The position numbers were made by a program, and so were the translations under genes. Positions 1 to 7,723 of a DNA stretch of 14,511 bases are shown one piece after another. The stretch comes from Clostridiales bacterium. Lineage in GTDB: Bacteria; Bacillota_A; Clostridia; Christensenellales; Aristaeellaceae. Below the pieces are notes generated by a model. The model did not search any database and was not told the origin of the DNA. It was given only the letters and a program-made list of their open reading frames with translations. Location of the stretch: assembly GCA_024684665.1 (NCBI GenBank), contig JAIKWN010000071.1:1-14511 (forward strand), in the 5' to 3' direction. The stretch's first letter is position 1, and the number at the start of each line of letters is the position of its first letter.

Positions 1-1295
1 CGCCTCTTTTCGCAGCGAACGCCCTGCAGGCAGTCTATAACCTGGTGGACATGATCGTAGTGGGGCAGACGCTTGGCGGGGCCGGGATGTCAGCAGTGTC
101 GATCGGCGGGGACGTGCTGCACCTTTTGACCTTCCTCGCCATGGGTTTTTCAAGCGCCGGGCAGGTCATCATAGCGCAGCTCATCGGGTCTGGGGACCGC
201 GGCGCGGTTAAGAAGCTGATCGGAACGATGTTCTCTTTCCTGCTTGGAACGGCGCTGGCGATGGCGGTGGTATGCTTTGCCCTGCGGACGCAGATTCTTC
301 TGCTGCTCAACACGCCTGCCGAATCCTTCCAGTATACTATGGAATACCTCGTGACCTGTATTGCCGGGCTCGTCTTTATCTACGGATACAACATTGTTTC
401 CGCGATCCTGCGGGGCATGGGGGATTCAAAAAGGCCGTTTCTGTTTATTGCCATCGCGGCGGTACTCAATACCGTACTGGATATCATCTTTGTGGCGGGA
501 ATGGAGCTTGGCGCGTTCGGTGCGGCGCTGGCCACGGTGATCGGACAGGCGGTAAGCTTCGTTGTTTCAGTGATTTACCTGTACAGAAGAAAAGAGAGCT
601 TCGGTTTCGATTTTCGCCCGGAGAGCTTCCGGATCGATGTTCCGGTCCTGTTGAGGCTCCTTGCGCTGGGCATCCCGATGGCGATCCAGTCCGCCGCCAT
701 CAATATTTCGAAGATCATGCTAACCCGATGGATCAATGCGGAAGGCGTGATCTATTCGGCGCTTTCCGGGATCTATAACAAGTTCGGGCTGATGATGGGC
801 GTCGTATCGAACTCGTTTACCGCGGCGGGCAGTTCCATGGTCGGCCAGAATATCGGCGCGGGAAAGAACGTGCGCGTCACCAAAGTTGTTTTTGCGGTCG
901 GCGCCGCGGGGCTGATCTGCGCAGGGGCTGTTTCGACAGTCGTTCTGCTGTTCCCGGAAGCGGTATGTGAGATGTTTACCCGGGACGCCGCGGTTCTGGC
1001 GGAATCATCCCTGATCATCCTGCCCCTTGTGCTGAATGCGTTCGGCGCGGCGACGCGGTCGCCTGCCTTTGCGTTGATCAATGGTTCCGGGAATTCGAAG
1101 CTGAACCTTCTCGTAGCTATCCTGGACGGGATGCTGGCCAGGATCGGGCTGGCCTATGTGCTTGGATTCCTCCTGCGGATGGGCTGCCGGGGCTTCTGGC
1201 TCGGAGATGCGCTGGCGGGATTCATGCCGTTTGTCATCGGTACAGCATTTTTCATTTCGGGCAGATGGAGGGGCGTTGTACATGGCAATGAATGA
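1..1295 (+). CDS. MATE family multidrug/Na+ efflux transporter (5' truncated by window edge)
   Basis: Integral membrane antiporter of the MATE family, which exports drugs or metabolites in exchange for Na+ or H+. The frame is open from base 3, and its first residues, read as PLFAANALQAVYNLVDMIVV, match the conserved first-helix region of MATE proteins. The true start therefore lies left of the window, probably by a few dozen codons. About 430 residues are visible, with the usual run of hydrophobic helices, the family-typical LRGMGDSKRPF stretch after helix 4 and the repeated VVGQ/MVGQN elements at the head of each half. The stop is at 1293-1295. The GTG at 45-47 is an internal Val codon, not the start. 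No terminator is visible before the ilvE promoter 44 bases downstream. Family assignment is firm; the substrate cannot be told. Confidence 0.93.
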   Translation, partial: PLFAANALQAVYNLVDMIVVGQTLGGAGMSAVSIGGDVLHLLTFLAMGFSSAGQVIIAQLIGSGDRGAVKKLIGTMFSFLLGTALAMAVVCFALRTQILLLLNTPAESFQYTMEYLVTCIAGLVFIYGYNIVSAILRGMGDSKRPFLFIAIAAVLNTVLDIIFVAGMELGAFGAALATVIGQAVSFVVSVIYLYRRKESFGFDFRPESFRIDVPVLLRLLALGIPMAIQSAAINISKIMLTRWINAEGVIYSALSGIYNKFGLMMGVVSNSFTAAGSSMVGQNIGAGKNVRVTKVVFAVGAAGLICAGAVSTVVLLFPEAVCEMFTRDAAVLAESSLIILPLVLNAFGAATRSPAFALINGSGNSKLNLLVAILDGMLARIGLAYVLGFLLRMGCRGFWLGDALAGFMPFVIGTAFFISGRWRGVVHGNE

Positions 1296-1338
1296 AGGTT
1301 ATGTGCACCCCAGCTTCCATTTTCCCCCCTGAACGGGC

Positions 1339-1367
1339 TTGCTATTCCGAGAAAATGGGATTATAAT
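1339..1367 (+). promoter_or_regulatory. Sigma-A type promoter of ilvE
   Basis: TTGCTA (-35, 4 of 6 consensus bases, 1339-1344) is followed by an exact 17-base spacer and a perfect TATAAT (-10, 1362-1367). Transcription would begin near 1374, leaving a leader of only about 33 nt before the ATG at 1407. That is too short for a T-box or attenuator, so no leader-based amino-acid control is apparent. No operator-like repeat was seen beside it. Confidence 0.75.
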
Positions 1368-1406
1368 AGCCGCAAATCTTCAAAATCTGAAAATGGAGTG
1401 ACGGAT

Positions 1407-2432
1407 ATGGAAAAGAAGAACCTGGATTGGGGAAGCCTCAGCTTCGCATATGTGCCGACCGATTTCCGCTATGTCTCAAATTGGAAGGACGGCGCCTGGG
1501 ATGAGGGCGGGCTCACCGCGGATCCCGAAGTGCGTATTTCCGAGTGCGCAGGTATTCTGCATTACTGCCAGGAGATCTTCGAAGGTCTAAAGGCTTATAC
1601 GACGAAGGACGGCAGCATCGTGACCTTCCGCCCGGACATGAACGCGGAGCGCATGATGGACAGCGCGCGGCGCATGGAAATGCCCCCCTTCCCGAAGGAG
1701 CGCTTCCTCGAGGCGGTAGACGAGGTCGTGAAAGCCAACGCAGCCTGGGTCCCGCCCTACGGCAGCGGCGCTTCGCTCTATATTCGTCCCTATATGTTTG
1801 CGACGGGCATCGTTATCGGCGTGAAGCCCGCGACACAATACCAGTTCCGCATGTTCACGACGCCGGTCGGCCCCTACTTCAAGGGTGGCGCAAAGCCGAT
1901 TACGATCTGCGTCAGCGACTTTGACCGGGCGGCTCCCCGTGGAACAGGGCATATCAAGGCCGGCCTCAACTACGCCATGAGCCTGCACGCCCATGTAACT
2001 GCGCACGCGGCGGGCTTTGACGAGAACCTGTATCTGGATCCTGCAACCAGGACGTATATCGAGGAGACGGGCGGCGCGAACTTCCTGTTCGTCAAGAAGG
2101 ACGGAACGATCGTGACGCCGAAGTCCGACTCCATCCTGCCCTCCATCACGCGGCGCTCGCTCGTCTACGTGGCTGAGAACATCCTCGGTATCAAGGTGGA
2201 GCATCGTCCGGTGAAGCTCTCCGAGCTCTCTGATTTCGCCGAGGCTGGCCTCTGCGGAACGGCGGCGGTCATCAGCCCGGTCGGACGCATTGTGGATCAC
2301 GGCGAGGTCATCACGATGCCGGCGGGCATGGAGAAGATGGGCCCTGTGACCAGGAAGCTTTATGAGACCCTGACGGGCATCCAGATGGGCGACCTCCCGG
2401 CCCCCGAAGGATGGATCCGGAAGATCCTCTGA
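1407..2432 (+). CDS. ilvE: Branched-chain amino acid aminotransferase (class IV PLP enzyme)
   Basis: Cytosolic PLP-dependent transaminase catalysing the last step of Leu/Ile/Val synthesis (2-oxo acid + glutamate), or the first step of their breakdown. The product is 341 residues, the usual size for the long (BCAT2-like) bacterial form. Recognisable elements are the FEGLKAY segment, the GTGHIKAGLNYA motif with the presumed PLP Schiff-base lysine at about residue 184, the YIEETGGANFLFV motif and the SILPSITR segment near the phosphate-binding site. I start at ATG 1407 rather than the in-frame GTG at 1398. The Shine-Dalgarno GGAG (1395-1398) overlaps that GTG but sits 8 nt from the ATG. The gene is alone between its own promoter and a strong hairpin, so it is probably monocistronic. 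No other ilv/leu genes lie in the window, so a biosynthetic rather than catabolic role is inferred. Confidence 0.95.
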   Translation: MEKKNLDWGSLSFAYVPTDFRYVSNWKDGAWDEGGLTADPEVRISECAGILHYCQEIFEGLKAYTTKDGSIVTFRPDMNAERMMDSARRMEMPPFPKERFLEAVDEVVKANAAWVPPYGSGASLYIRPYMFATGIVIGVKPATQYQFRMFTTPVGPYFKGGAKPITICVSDFDRAAPRGTGHIKAGLNYAMSLHAHVTAHAAGFDENLYLDPATRTYIEETGGANFLFVKKDGTIVTPKSDSILPSITRRSLVYVAENILGIKVEHRPVKLSELSDFAEAGLCGTAAVISPVGRIVDHGEVITMPAGMEKMGPVTRKLYETLTGIQMGDLPAPEGWIRKIL

Positions 2433-2443
2433 TTCGCATCAAA

Positions 2444-2495
2444 AGAAACCGGCGGGCGTTTTCCCTTGCTTGTGGGAAAAGGCCCGCCGGTTTCT
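2444..2495 (+). terminator. Long hairpin, probable terminator of ilvE
   Basis: AGAAACCGGCGGGC (2444-2457) is perfectly complementary to GCCCGCCGGTTTCT (2482-2495). Inside it, TTTTCCC (2459-2465) pairs with GGGAAAA (2474-2480), giving a nearly continuous 21-bp stem broken by one G/G mismatch and capped by an 8-nt loop. The T-rich 3' flank is short (TTTCTCT) and partly inside the stem. It lies 12 nt after the ilvE stop. A terminator is the simplest reading; because the next gene has no clear promoter, partial read-through is possible. Confidence 0.7.
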
Positions 2496-2548
2496 CTGAA
2501 CCCATCCTTATACTCCGCATATAGTGACGATTTCCTCCGGAGGCTTCC

Positions 2549-4504
2549 ATGCGCAAGACCATCGGCATCCTGGCACATGTAGACGCCGGGAAAACGACCT
2601 TTTCCGAGTATTTGCTCTTTTCCGTCGGTGCGCTGCGCACTGTTGGCCGCGTGGATCGGGGTGATACCCTGCTGGATTCCGATCCCTTGGAGAGAGCCCG
2701 CGGGATCACCATCCGCACCGGACAGACGGACTTTTCCTTTGGGGATGATACGATCACCTGGCTGGATACGCCAGGGCATCCGGATTTTGTCGCCGAGGTG
2801 CGGCGTGCCCTGCCCGCTATGGATGCTGCTGTGCTTCTGCTCTCCTGCGCGGAGGGCGTTCAGCCCCACACGGAAACGCTCTGGAAAATGCTTTCCGAGG
2901 CGGAGCTGCCCGTCTTTCTCTTCCTGAACAAGTGCGATCTTCCTGCCGCCGACCGGGCGCGCTGCCTGCGGGAGCTTTCATCCCGCCTCTCGCCTGACGT
3001 GCTGGATCTCTACTGCCTGCAGGACGATGCCGCACAGACGCCCGACTTCTCCCGCCTGACGGCGGAGATTCGGGAAGAGCTTGCCCTGCGGGACGACGCA
3101 TTGCTGGAGCTCCTGTCGGAGGGGAAGGCGACGGCGAAGGACGATCAGGCTGCCCTTGTCCGGCTCATCCGGAAGAGGCGCATTTTTCCCGTCTTTTCCG
3201 GCGCGGCGCTTCGCGGGGAGGGCATGCTTTCTTTTACGAGGATCCTGTTTTCCCTCGTACAGACGGATTACGCCGCACGGGAAAACGAGCCGTTCTCCGC
3301 TGTCTGCAGCCGGGTCATGCATGTAGACGGCAAACGGCTCTGCGGCCTCAAGCTTCTCTCCGGCCGACTTGTTCTCCGGGATGCCATACCAGGAACGGAA
3401 GAGAAGGTGAACGCAATCTTCCACCTGCGGGGTCCAAAGCTCGTTCCCGTACAGCAGGCGGTAGCAGGTGATATTGTGCTTCTTCCTGGTCTCCCTGGCG
3501 TTTATCCCGGGGATCGGATCGGCGAGGGGGCCCGCAGGGCTGCCATCCCCGCACCGATGCTGTCGGTGGACGCTGCCTGGGAGGCGAAAGAAGCAAATGC
3601 CCAGACGACACTTGCCCGCCTGCGGGAACTGGAGGAGGAGGATCCCACCCTGCGCGTCATGGCGGAAGATGGACGGATTTCCCTGTCTGTCGCGGGTCCC
3701 CTGCAGCTTTCCGTCCTGCAGGACGCCATGTTCCGCCGTTATTCCCAGGAAATCTCTTTCGGCCCGGCGAAGGTCCTCTGCAGGGAGACGATCGCGTCTC
3801 CCGCAGTGGGCATCGGGCATTATGAGCCGCTGCGTCATTATGCGGAAGTGCATCTGAGGCTGCTTCCCGGGGAATCGGGCAGCGGTATCCGCTTCCGCAG
3901 CCTCGCGAGCGTGAACGACCTTCCGCTGCATTGGCAGCGGCTGATCGAAACGCATGTTTTCGAGCGGGAATGGCCCGGGGTCCTGACCGGCGCGCCTCTG
4001 ACGGACGTCGTCGTGGAACTGCTGGCAGGCCGCGCGCATCCAAAGCATACGGAAGGCGGGGATTTCCGGGAAGCGACTGGACGAGCGCTGCGCTGTGCCC
4101 TCATGAACGCGGAATGCCTCCTGCTGGAACCGGTTTGCCGCTATACGGTCCGCATTCCGGCTGGCATGCAGGGCGGTATTTCTTCCTCCCTCGCGCAGCT
4201 TCGCGCCTTGCCGGATCCCCCGGAAATCGATGGGGAGGAGGTCGTCCTTTCCGGCGAATGCCGCCTGGCGCAGTTTCTTCCATGGCAGGAAAACTTCCCC
4301 GCCCTGGCGCACGGACGGGGAACGCTGTCGGTTCAGTTATCCCGCTACGCCCCATGCGAAGCGGAGGAACAGAGGCGGCGCGTGGAAGAGGCTGCCTACA
4401 ATCCTCTTGCGAAAGATTCGCCGGATTCCGTCTTCTGCAGCCATGGTGCTGGCGTTGTGGTTTCCTGGAAAAAGGTGCCGGAGTTTGCGCATGTGAAGGA
4501 TTGA
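2549..4504 (+). CDS. TetM/EF-G-like translation factor GTPase (ribosomal-protection-type family)
   Basis: GTP-hydrolysing factor of the EF-G superfamily, closest in layout to Tet(M)/Tet(O)/Tet(W) ribosomal protection proteins, which act at the ribosomal A site. The product is 651 residues, close to the ~640 of Tet(M). G motifs are clear: AHVDAGKTT (9-17), RGIT switch I (51-54), DTPGH (73-77) and NKCD (127-130, NKID in Tet(M)). Later parts fit domains II-V. However, the domain IV tip, YSPVS in Tet(M), reads AHPKHT here before a conserved GDFREA segment, and the C-terminal tail (PDSVFCSHGAGVVVSW) differs from Tet(M). Such divergent chromosomal homologues are common in Clostridia, and a tetracycline-resistance role should not be assumed. 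The start is ATG 2549, with GGAGG at 2539-2543. Base use matches its neighbours, so there is no sign of recent transfer. It converges on the SGNH gene with 6 nt between stops. Confidence 0.88.
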   Translation: MRKTIGILAHVDAGKTTFSEYLLFSVGALRTVGRVDRGDTLLDSDPLERARGITIRTGQTDFSFGDDTITWLDTPGHPDFVAEVRRALPAMDAAVLLLSCAEGVQPHTETLWKMLSEAELPVFLFLNKCDLPAADRARCLRELSSRLSPDVLDLYCLQDDAAQTPDFSRLTAEIREELALRDDALLELLSEGKATAKDDQAALVRLIRKRRIFPVFSGAALRGEGMLSFTRILFSLVQTDYAARENEPFSAVCSRVMHVDGKRLCGLKLLSGRLVLRDAIPGTEEKVNAIFHLRGPKLVPVQQAVAGDIVLLPGLPGVYPGDRIGEGARRAAIPAPMLSVDAAWEAKEANAQTTLARLRELEEEDPTLRVMAEDGRISLSVAGPLQLSVLQDAMFRRYSQEISFGPAKVLCRETIASPAVGIGHYEPLRHYAEVHLRLLPGESGSGIRFRSLASVNDLPLHWQRLIETHVFEREWPGVLTGAPLTDVVVELLAGRAHPKHTEGGDFREATGRALRCALMNAECLLLEPVCRYTVRIPAGMQGGISSSLAQLRALPDPPEIDGEEVVLSGECRLAQFLPWQENFPALAHGRGTLSVQLSRYAPCEAEEQRRRVEEAAYNPLAKDSPDSVFCSHGAGVVVSWKKVPEFAHVKD

Positions 4505-4510
4505 GATGCT

Positions 4511-6019
4511 TTACATCCGCACGGCCCGCACCACTTTGCCCGAACGGTTGTTCCAGATGATCAGGCTGATGCCGTTTGCGCCTGCCGGCTCGTCTGAAAA
4601 GTATTCGGTTTCTTGGCCGTTATGATTCAGATGGAATACGGGGCCGTTTTCAGTGTTCTGGAGGGTAATCGCGCCGAAGGGAGTCTCCATGGTTTCCGGG
4701 ATGTCTTCGCCCGCGAATTCCAGCGGGGTTTCCTCTCCCTGTCGGGCAAGGCAGAAGTAGGGTAACCCCTCCCATGCTGCTGTGTTCAGCTGCGAAAAGG
4801 GCCAAAGGCTGTCAGACCAGACTTCTTCTGCCTCCGATTCCAGAACATGCCCGCGAACGGCGTTTTCGAGAAGAGAAAGCATACGGTCATCCTCCGCGAA
4901 AGGCGCTGCTTCCTCCATGTGGAAAGCAAAGGAAAAGTCCGGATCGTGCAGGAGCATCAGAAGGCGGTCCACCCGGGTCTGGCCTGTGAGCAGCGCCTCT
5001 TTGTCTGAAATCCACTGTTCCTCTTCCTGCCGGAACCGTTCGCAGGCGGGTTCCGTCCTTCGGTCGGGCAGGTCTCCATGCCGCTGCAGCCAGTCCCCCA
5101 GGTAATCCGTCACCTTCCTGGCGCCGGATGGATTGAGGTGGGACCTTGGATCATAGCAGTCCGTACCGTAATCCGCCACGCTATCCAGATGCAGGAAGTC
5201 GATGAATGGGGTGTTTGTTTCCTCCGCTATGAGGCGGATCCGTTCGTCGATGCAAAAGGCTTCTTCCTTTGCGGGATAGGGCATGGAAACCAGCAGCACG
5301 CGGATGCCTCGCGCCCGGCATTCTGAAAGGATTCGCCTGAGATAGACGTATCCGACACCACTTTCTTCTGCCGGCTCCGGATCCTCTGGCACCCGGTATT
5401 CTGCCGGAACCGCGACGGAGATCGCGTTCAAGGAGCCCAGAAAACGATTCTCTCCAGGGAAAAGGTCGTTGCTCGTCAGTTCTTTCCAGCGGCTGTGGTA
5501 TTTGGCCAGCGTGAAGAGGTATTCAGGCAGCAACTCCCGGTAGGAGCGCCCTTCGTCGTCCGTTGCCCGGGGATCGCTGGTAAGATCCAGCAGGGCGGAC
5601 AACTTTTCGGGCGACAGGGGATAACCGTCCAGCGCCGTATGCAGATCGGAGCTGGACCCCGTCAGCATCCAGTCTTTCTCCACGCCCTTCACGCCCAGAA
5701 CTACCCATTTGGGATCTGCGTACTGGAGCGCCAGGCGCATCGTCCAGTAAGATACGGGCAGCGTATTGCCGTAGCTGGCCAGGTTATAGGCAGGAATCCC
5801 CCAGTCCCGCCAGAGCTCCCGGGGAAATGCGCCGTTGATGACGTGGCTATCCCCGAAGAAGAGGACGTCATATTCCTTCGCGTGTTTGAGGAAGGGCCGG
5901 AGGCGGGAGCCGCTTTCCTTCCGCTCTGTCAGGAAGGAGAGGGCGCACACGGCAAGCAGGAGAAACGCGAGGAACAGCGCAATGCGAAGCGCCGTGCGGC
6001 GCTTTTCTTTCCTGGCCAG
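4511..6019 (-). CDS. Membrane-anchored SGNH/GDSL-type protein, MBOAT partner (probable CTG start)
   Basis: Probable extracytoplasmic SGNH-fold acyltransferase or esterase working with the MBOAT protein encoded just upstream, by analogy with the AlgI/AlgX-J and DltB/DltD pairings. Block I is GDSH (Ser about 58, counting from the CTG) and the C-terminal catalytic block is DPRSHLN (Asp about 290, His about 294). The only ATG/GTG/TTG start in reach, GTG at 5950, would cut a hydrophobic segment in half. The frame continues upstream through a basic stretch and one membrane helix (about residues 9-30) to a CTG at 6019-6017. That CTG lies 8 nt behind a perfect AGGAGG (6028-6033), giving about 502 residues. 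After the SGNH domain comes roughly 180 residues of acidic sequence I cannot assign. The gene lies 31 nt after MBOAT. The exact chemistry and acceptor polymer are inferred, not shown. Confidence 0.82.
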   Translation of the reverse strand: MARKEKRRTALRIALFLAFLLLAVCALSFLTERKESGSRLRPFLKHAKEYDVLFFGDSHVINGAFPRELWRDWGIPAYNLASYGNTLPVSYWTMRLALQYADPKWVVLGVKGVEKDWMLTGSSSDLHTALDGYPLSPEKLSALLDLTSDPRATDDEGRSYRELLPEYLFTLAKYHSRWKELTSNDLFPGENRFLGSLNAISVAVPAEYRVPEDPEPAEESGVGYVYLRRILSECRARGIRVLLVSMPYPAKEEAFCIDERIRLIAEETNTPFIDFLHLDSVADYGTDCYDPRSHLNPSGARKVTDYLGDWLQRHGDLPDRRTEPACERFRQEEEQWISDKEALLTGQTRVDRLLMLLHDPDFSFAFHMEEAAPFAEDDRMLSLLENAVRGHVLESEAEEVWSDSLWPFSQLNTAAWEGLPYFCLARQGEETPLEFAGEDIPETMETPFGAITLQNTENGPVFHLNHNGQETEYFSDEPAGANGISLIIWNNRSGKVVRAVRM

Positions 6020-6026
6020 TCTGTAT

Positions 6027-6034
6027 CCCTCCTT
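6027..6034 (-). promoter_or_regulatory. Ribosome binding site deciding the CTG start of the SGNH gene
   Basis: Read on the minus strand this is AAGGAGGG, a full match to the 16S anti-Shine-Dalgarno. No ATG, GTG or TTG lies at the right distance in the SGNH frame; the in-frame codon at proper spacing is CTG (6019-6017). The site lies in the 31-nt gap after the MBOAT stop, so it serves the downstream gene only. Confidence 0.65.
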
Positions 6035-6050
6035 CCGCTTTTTTCTCCGA

Positions 6051-7607
6051 TCAGAACTGGTAATACAGGAACGCTGCCTCCCGGAAACCGGAGCCCCAGA
6101 TGCCGAAGAGCAGCACGGAAACGATCCCCACCGTCAGCACGATCCATCTGCCGAACCAGGGAAGCCCTGCGAGCTTATCCCGGATGGAAATCCCCCGCTC
6201 CGCAAAGACGGAGGCGATGAAGAGCAGCGCCGCCGCAATCCCCAGCACGATGAGATCCGCATTTTCGAGCCCCAGAGACTGCCAGACGGAGGAAGTCATC
6301 AGCGCTTCCCCGACGCGGCCCGTGAGGACGGTGAGGAAGGAGGAAACCGCTTGAGAAGCCGTCAGGCACCGGTCGAAGAACCAGCCGATATTCACGATGA
6401 TGAAGGTGCGCAGGATCCGGACGATCCGGAATCCGGGGGATTCCACAAGCTTCCCGTTTTTCTGACGGAAAGCCTGGTAAGCGGGTTCCAGCAGGGCGGA
6501 CGCAGCGAGGATTAGGCCATTGTACAGCCCCCAGAGCAGGAAGTGCGCTTCCGCCCCATGCCAGAGACCGACCAGAAGGAAGACCAGGAGGTTGCCAAGC
6601 GCTGCCGGAAGCGTCCGCGCAAGCGTTGGCCCGAAGCGCGTTTTGACCGCTTTCGAGAGCTTTGAGACTGGCTTGGACAGTGCGAAGGGATAGAAAACGT
6701 AATCCCGCATCCAGTTTCCAAGACTGATGTGCCAGCGCCGCCAGAAGTCCCCGAGGCTGACGGAGAAATAGGGCCGGCGGAAGTTTTCCGCCAGGCGGAT
6801 GCCGAACAGTTCCGCGATGCCTGTTACAAGGTCGATGCCGCCGGAGAAATCGCAGTACTGCTGCAGGGAGTAGAGAAGGATGCCCATGAGGGTCGCACCC
6901 CCGCTCCAGCCCTTTGCTGCATCGTCAAAGACTGCGCCCACGAGCAGCGCAGCCCGGTCTGCGATCACCAGCTTTTTGAACAGTCCCCAGATTACCAGCA
7001 GGGTTGCGCGCACGAGCGCCGTTAAGTCTACCGGCTCCCCGCGTTCAAGCTGCGGCGCGAGATGGCCGTGCCTTGCGATGGGGCCCTGGATGAGCTGGGG
7101 AAAAAAAGAAGCGAAGAGCAAAAAGCGCAGTGGATTGGTTTCCGGTTCTTCCTTTCCGCCCCGCACGTCGAAAAGATAGCCAAGACAGGAGAAGGTATAA
7201 AAGGAGATTCCGAGGGGGAGAAGAAGCCCCAGGGGCGATGCTTTGACGAGCCCCAGAACGTTGTCTCCGTACTTCATGACCGCGAGGAGCGCGAGATCCA
7301 CCGTAAGCGCCAAAATAAGATACCGGCGCTTCTCCTTTTCCATCACCCGGCGGACGGCTTTCTTCTCCTCTTTGGAGGTGGCCGTCGCGAGACGCTCTTT
7401 CTCCCTCATCGACGCCCGTCCCATAAGGCGTGAGGCGCCCCAGGTGACGAAGGAGGTGGTCAGAAGGAAGGGCAGCCCCAGGAGGCTGCGGGAGGCGTAA
7501 AAGCCGAGGCTGGCGAGGAGCAGCAGCATCCACCGGAACCGGTTCGGCAGCAGATGAAAAATGAGCGCCGTAAAATAGCCGTACAGGGTCAGTGCAAAGA
7601 GACTCAA
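6051..7607 (-). CDS. MBOAT family O-acyltransferase (AlgI-like)
   Basis: Polytopic membrane enzyme expected to move acyl (often acetyl) groups from a cytoplasmic donor to an envelope polysaccharide or other extracellular acceptor. The product is 518 residues with about ten or more hydrophobic helices. The conserved MBOAT signature is present: FWRRWHISLGNWMRDYVFYP with His 293, and VGLWHGAEAHF with the second invariant His 350. Further support comes from the QYCDFSGGIDL and QLIQGPIARH segments, which match the AlgI type rather than typical DltB. The start is TTG at 7607-7605, the only in-frame candidate near a G-rich ribosome site (GGGGG, 7615-7619). It is the first gene of a two-gene operon with the SGNH protein, behind its own promoter. 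No dltA/dltC or alginate genes are in view, so the acceptor is unknown. Confidence 0.93.
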   Translation of the reverse strand: MSLFALTLYGYFTALIFHLLPNRFRWMLLLLASLGFYASRSLLGLPFLLTTSFVTWGASRLMGRASMREKERLATATSKEEKKAVRRVMEKEKRRYLILALTVDLALLAVMKYGDNVLGLVKASPLGLLLPLGISFYTFSCLGYLFDVRGGKEEPETNPLRFLLFASFFPQLIQGPIARHGHLAPQLERGEPVDLTALVRATLLVIWGLFKKLVIADRAALLVGAVFDDAAKGWSGGATLMGILLYSLQQYCDFSGGIDLVTGIAELFGIRLAENFRRPYFSVSLGDFWRRWHISLGNWMRDYVFYPFALSKPVSKLSKAVKTRFGPTLARTLPAALGNLLVFLLVGLWHGAEAHFLLWGLYNGLILAASALLEPAYQAFRQKNGKLVESPGFRIVRILRTFIIVNIGWFFDRCLTASQAVSSFLTVLTGRVGEALMTSSVWQSLGLENADLIVLGIAAALLFIASVFAERGISIRDKLAGLPWFGRWIVLTVGIVSVLLFGIWGSGFREAAFLYYQF

Positions 7608-7637
7608 AAGGACACCCCCATTTCGGTCGTTGCCGCA

Positions 7638-7666
7638 AGTGTAGCAAAGATTTTCCGTTCCGTCAA
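7638..7666 (-). promoter_or_regulatory. Promoter of the MBOAT-SGNH operon
   Basis: On the minus strand TTGACG (-35, 7661-7666, 5 of 6) is followed by exactly 17 bases and TACACT (-10, 7638-7643, 4 of 6). Transcription would start near 7631, leaving a leader of about 24 nt before the TTG start at 7607. Confidence 0.7.
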
Positions 7667-7723
7667 TTCTGTGCGGATGGCCTTTGCGGTTCAGGAGCGC
7701 ATCTGTTCCCGAAAGGTGAATAA

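Noticed and set aside
1289..1333. 14-codon frame overlapping the MATE stop
   Set aside because: No ribosome site and the product resembles nothing known; a chance frame ahead of the ilvE promoter.
1587..2300. 237-codon open frame antisense to ilvE
   Set aside because: Shadow of a strongly conserved PLP-enzyme frame; no ribosome site or recognisable motif.
2509..2525. TATACT and TATAGT as -10 elements for the TetM-like gene
   Set aside because: Neither has a reasonable -35 at 16-18 bases upstream, so I did not call a promoter.
2978..4312. 444-codon open frame on the minus strand
   Set aside because: It lies wholly antisense to the TetM-like gene. The GC-rich sense codons leave few antisense stops, the product shows no domain, and there is no ribosome site.
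5495..6220. 241-codon plus-strand open frame across the SGNH/MBOAT junction
   Set aside because: It overlaps two well-supported minus-strand genes, including the junction and ribosome site; it has no family features.
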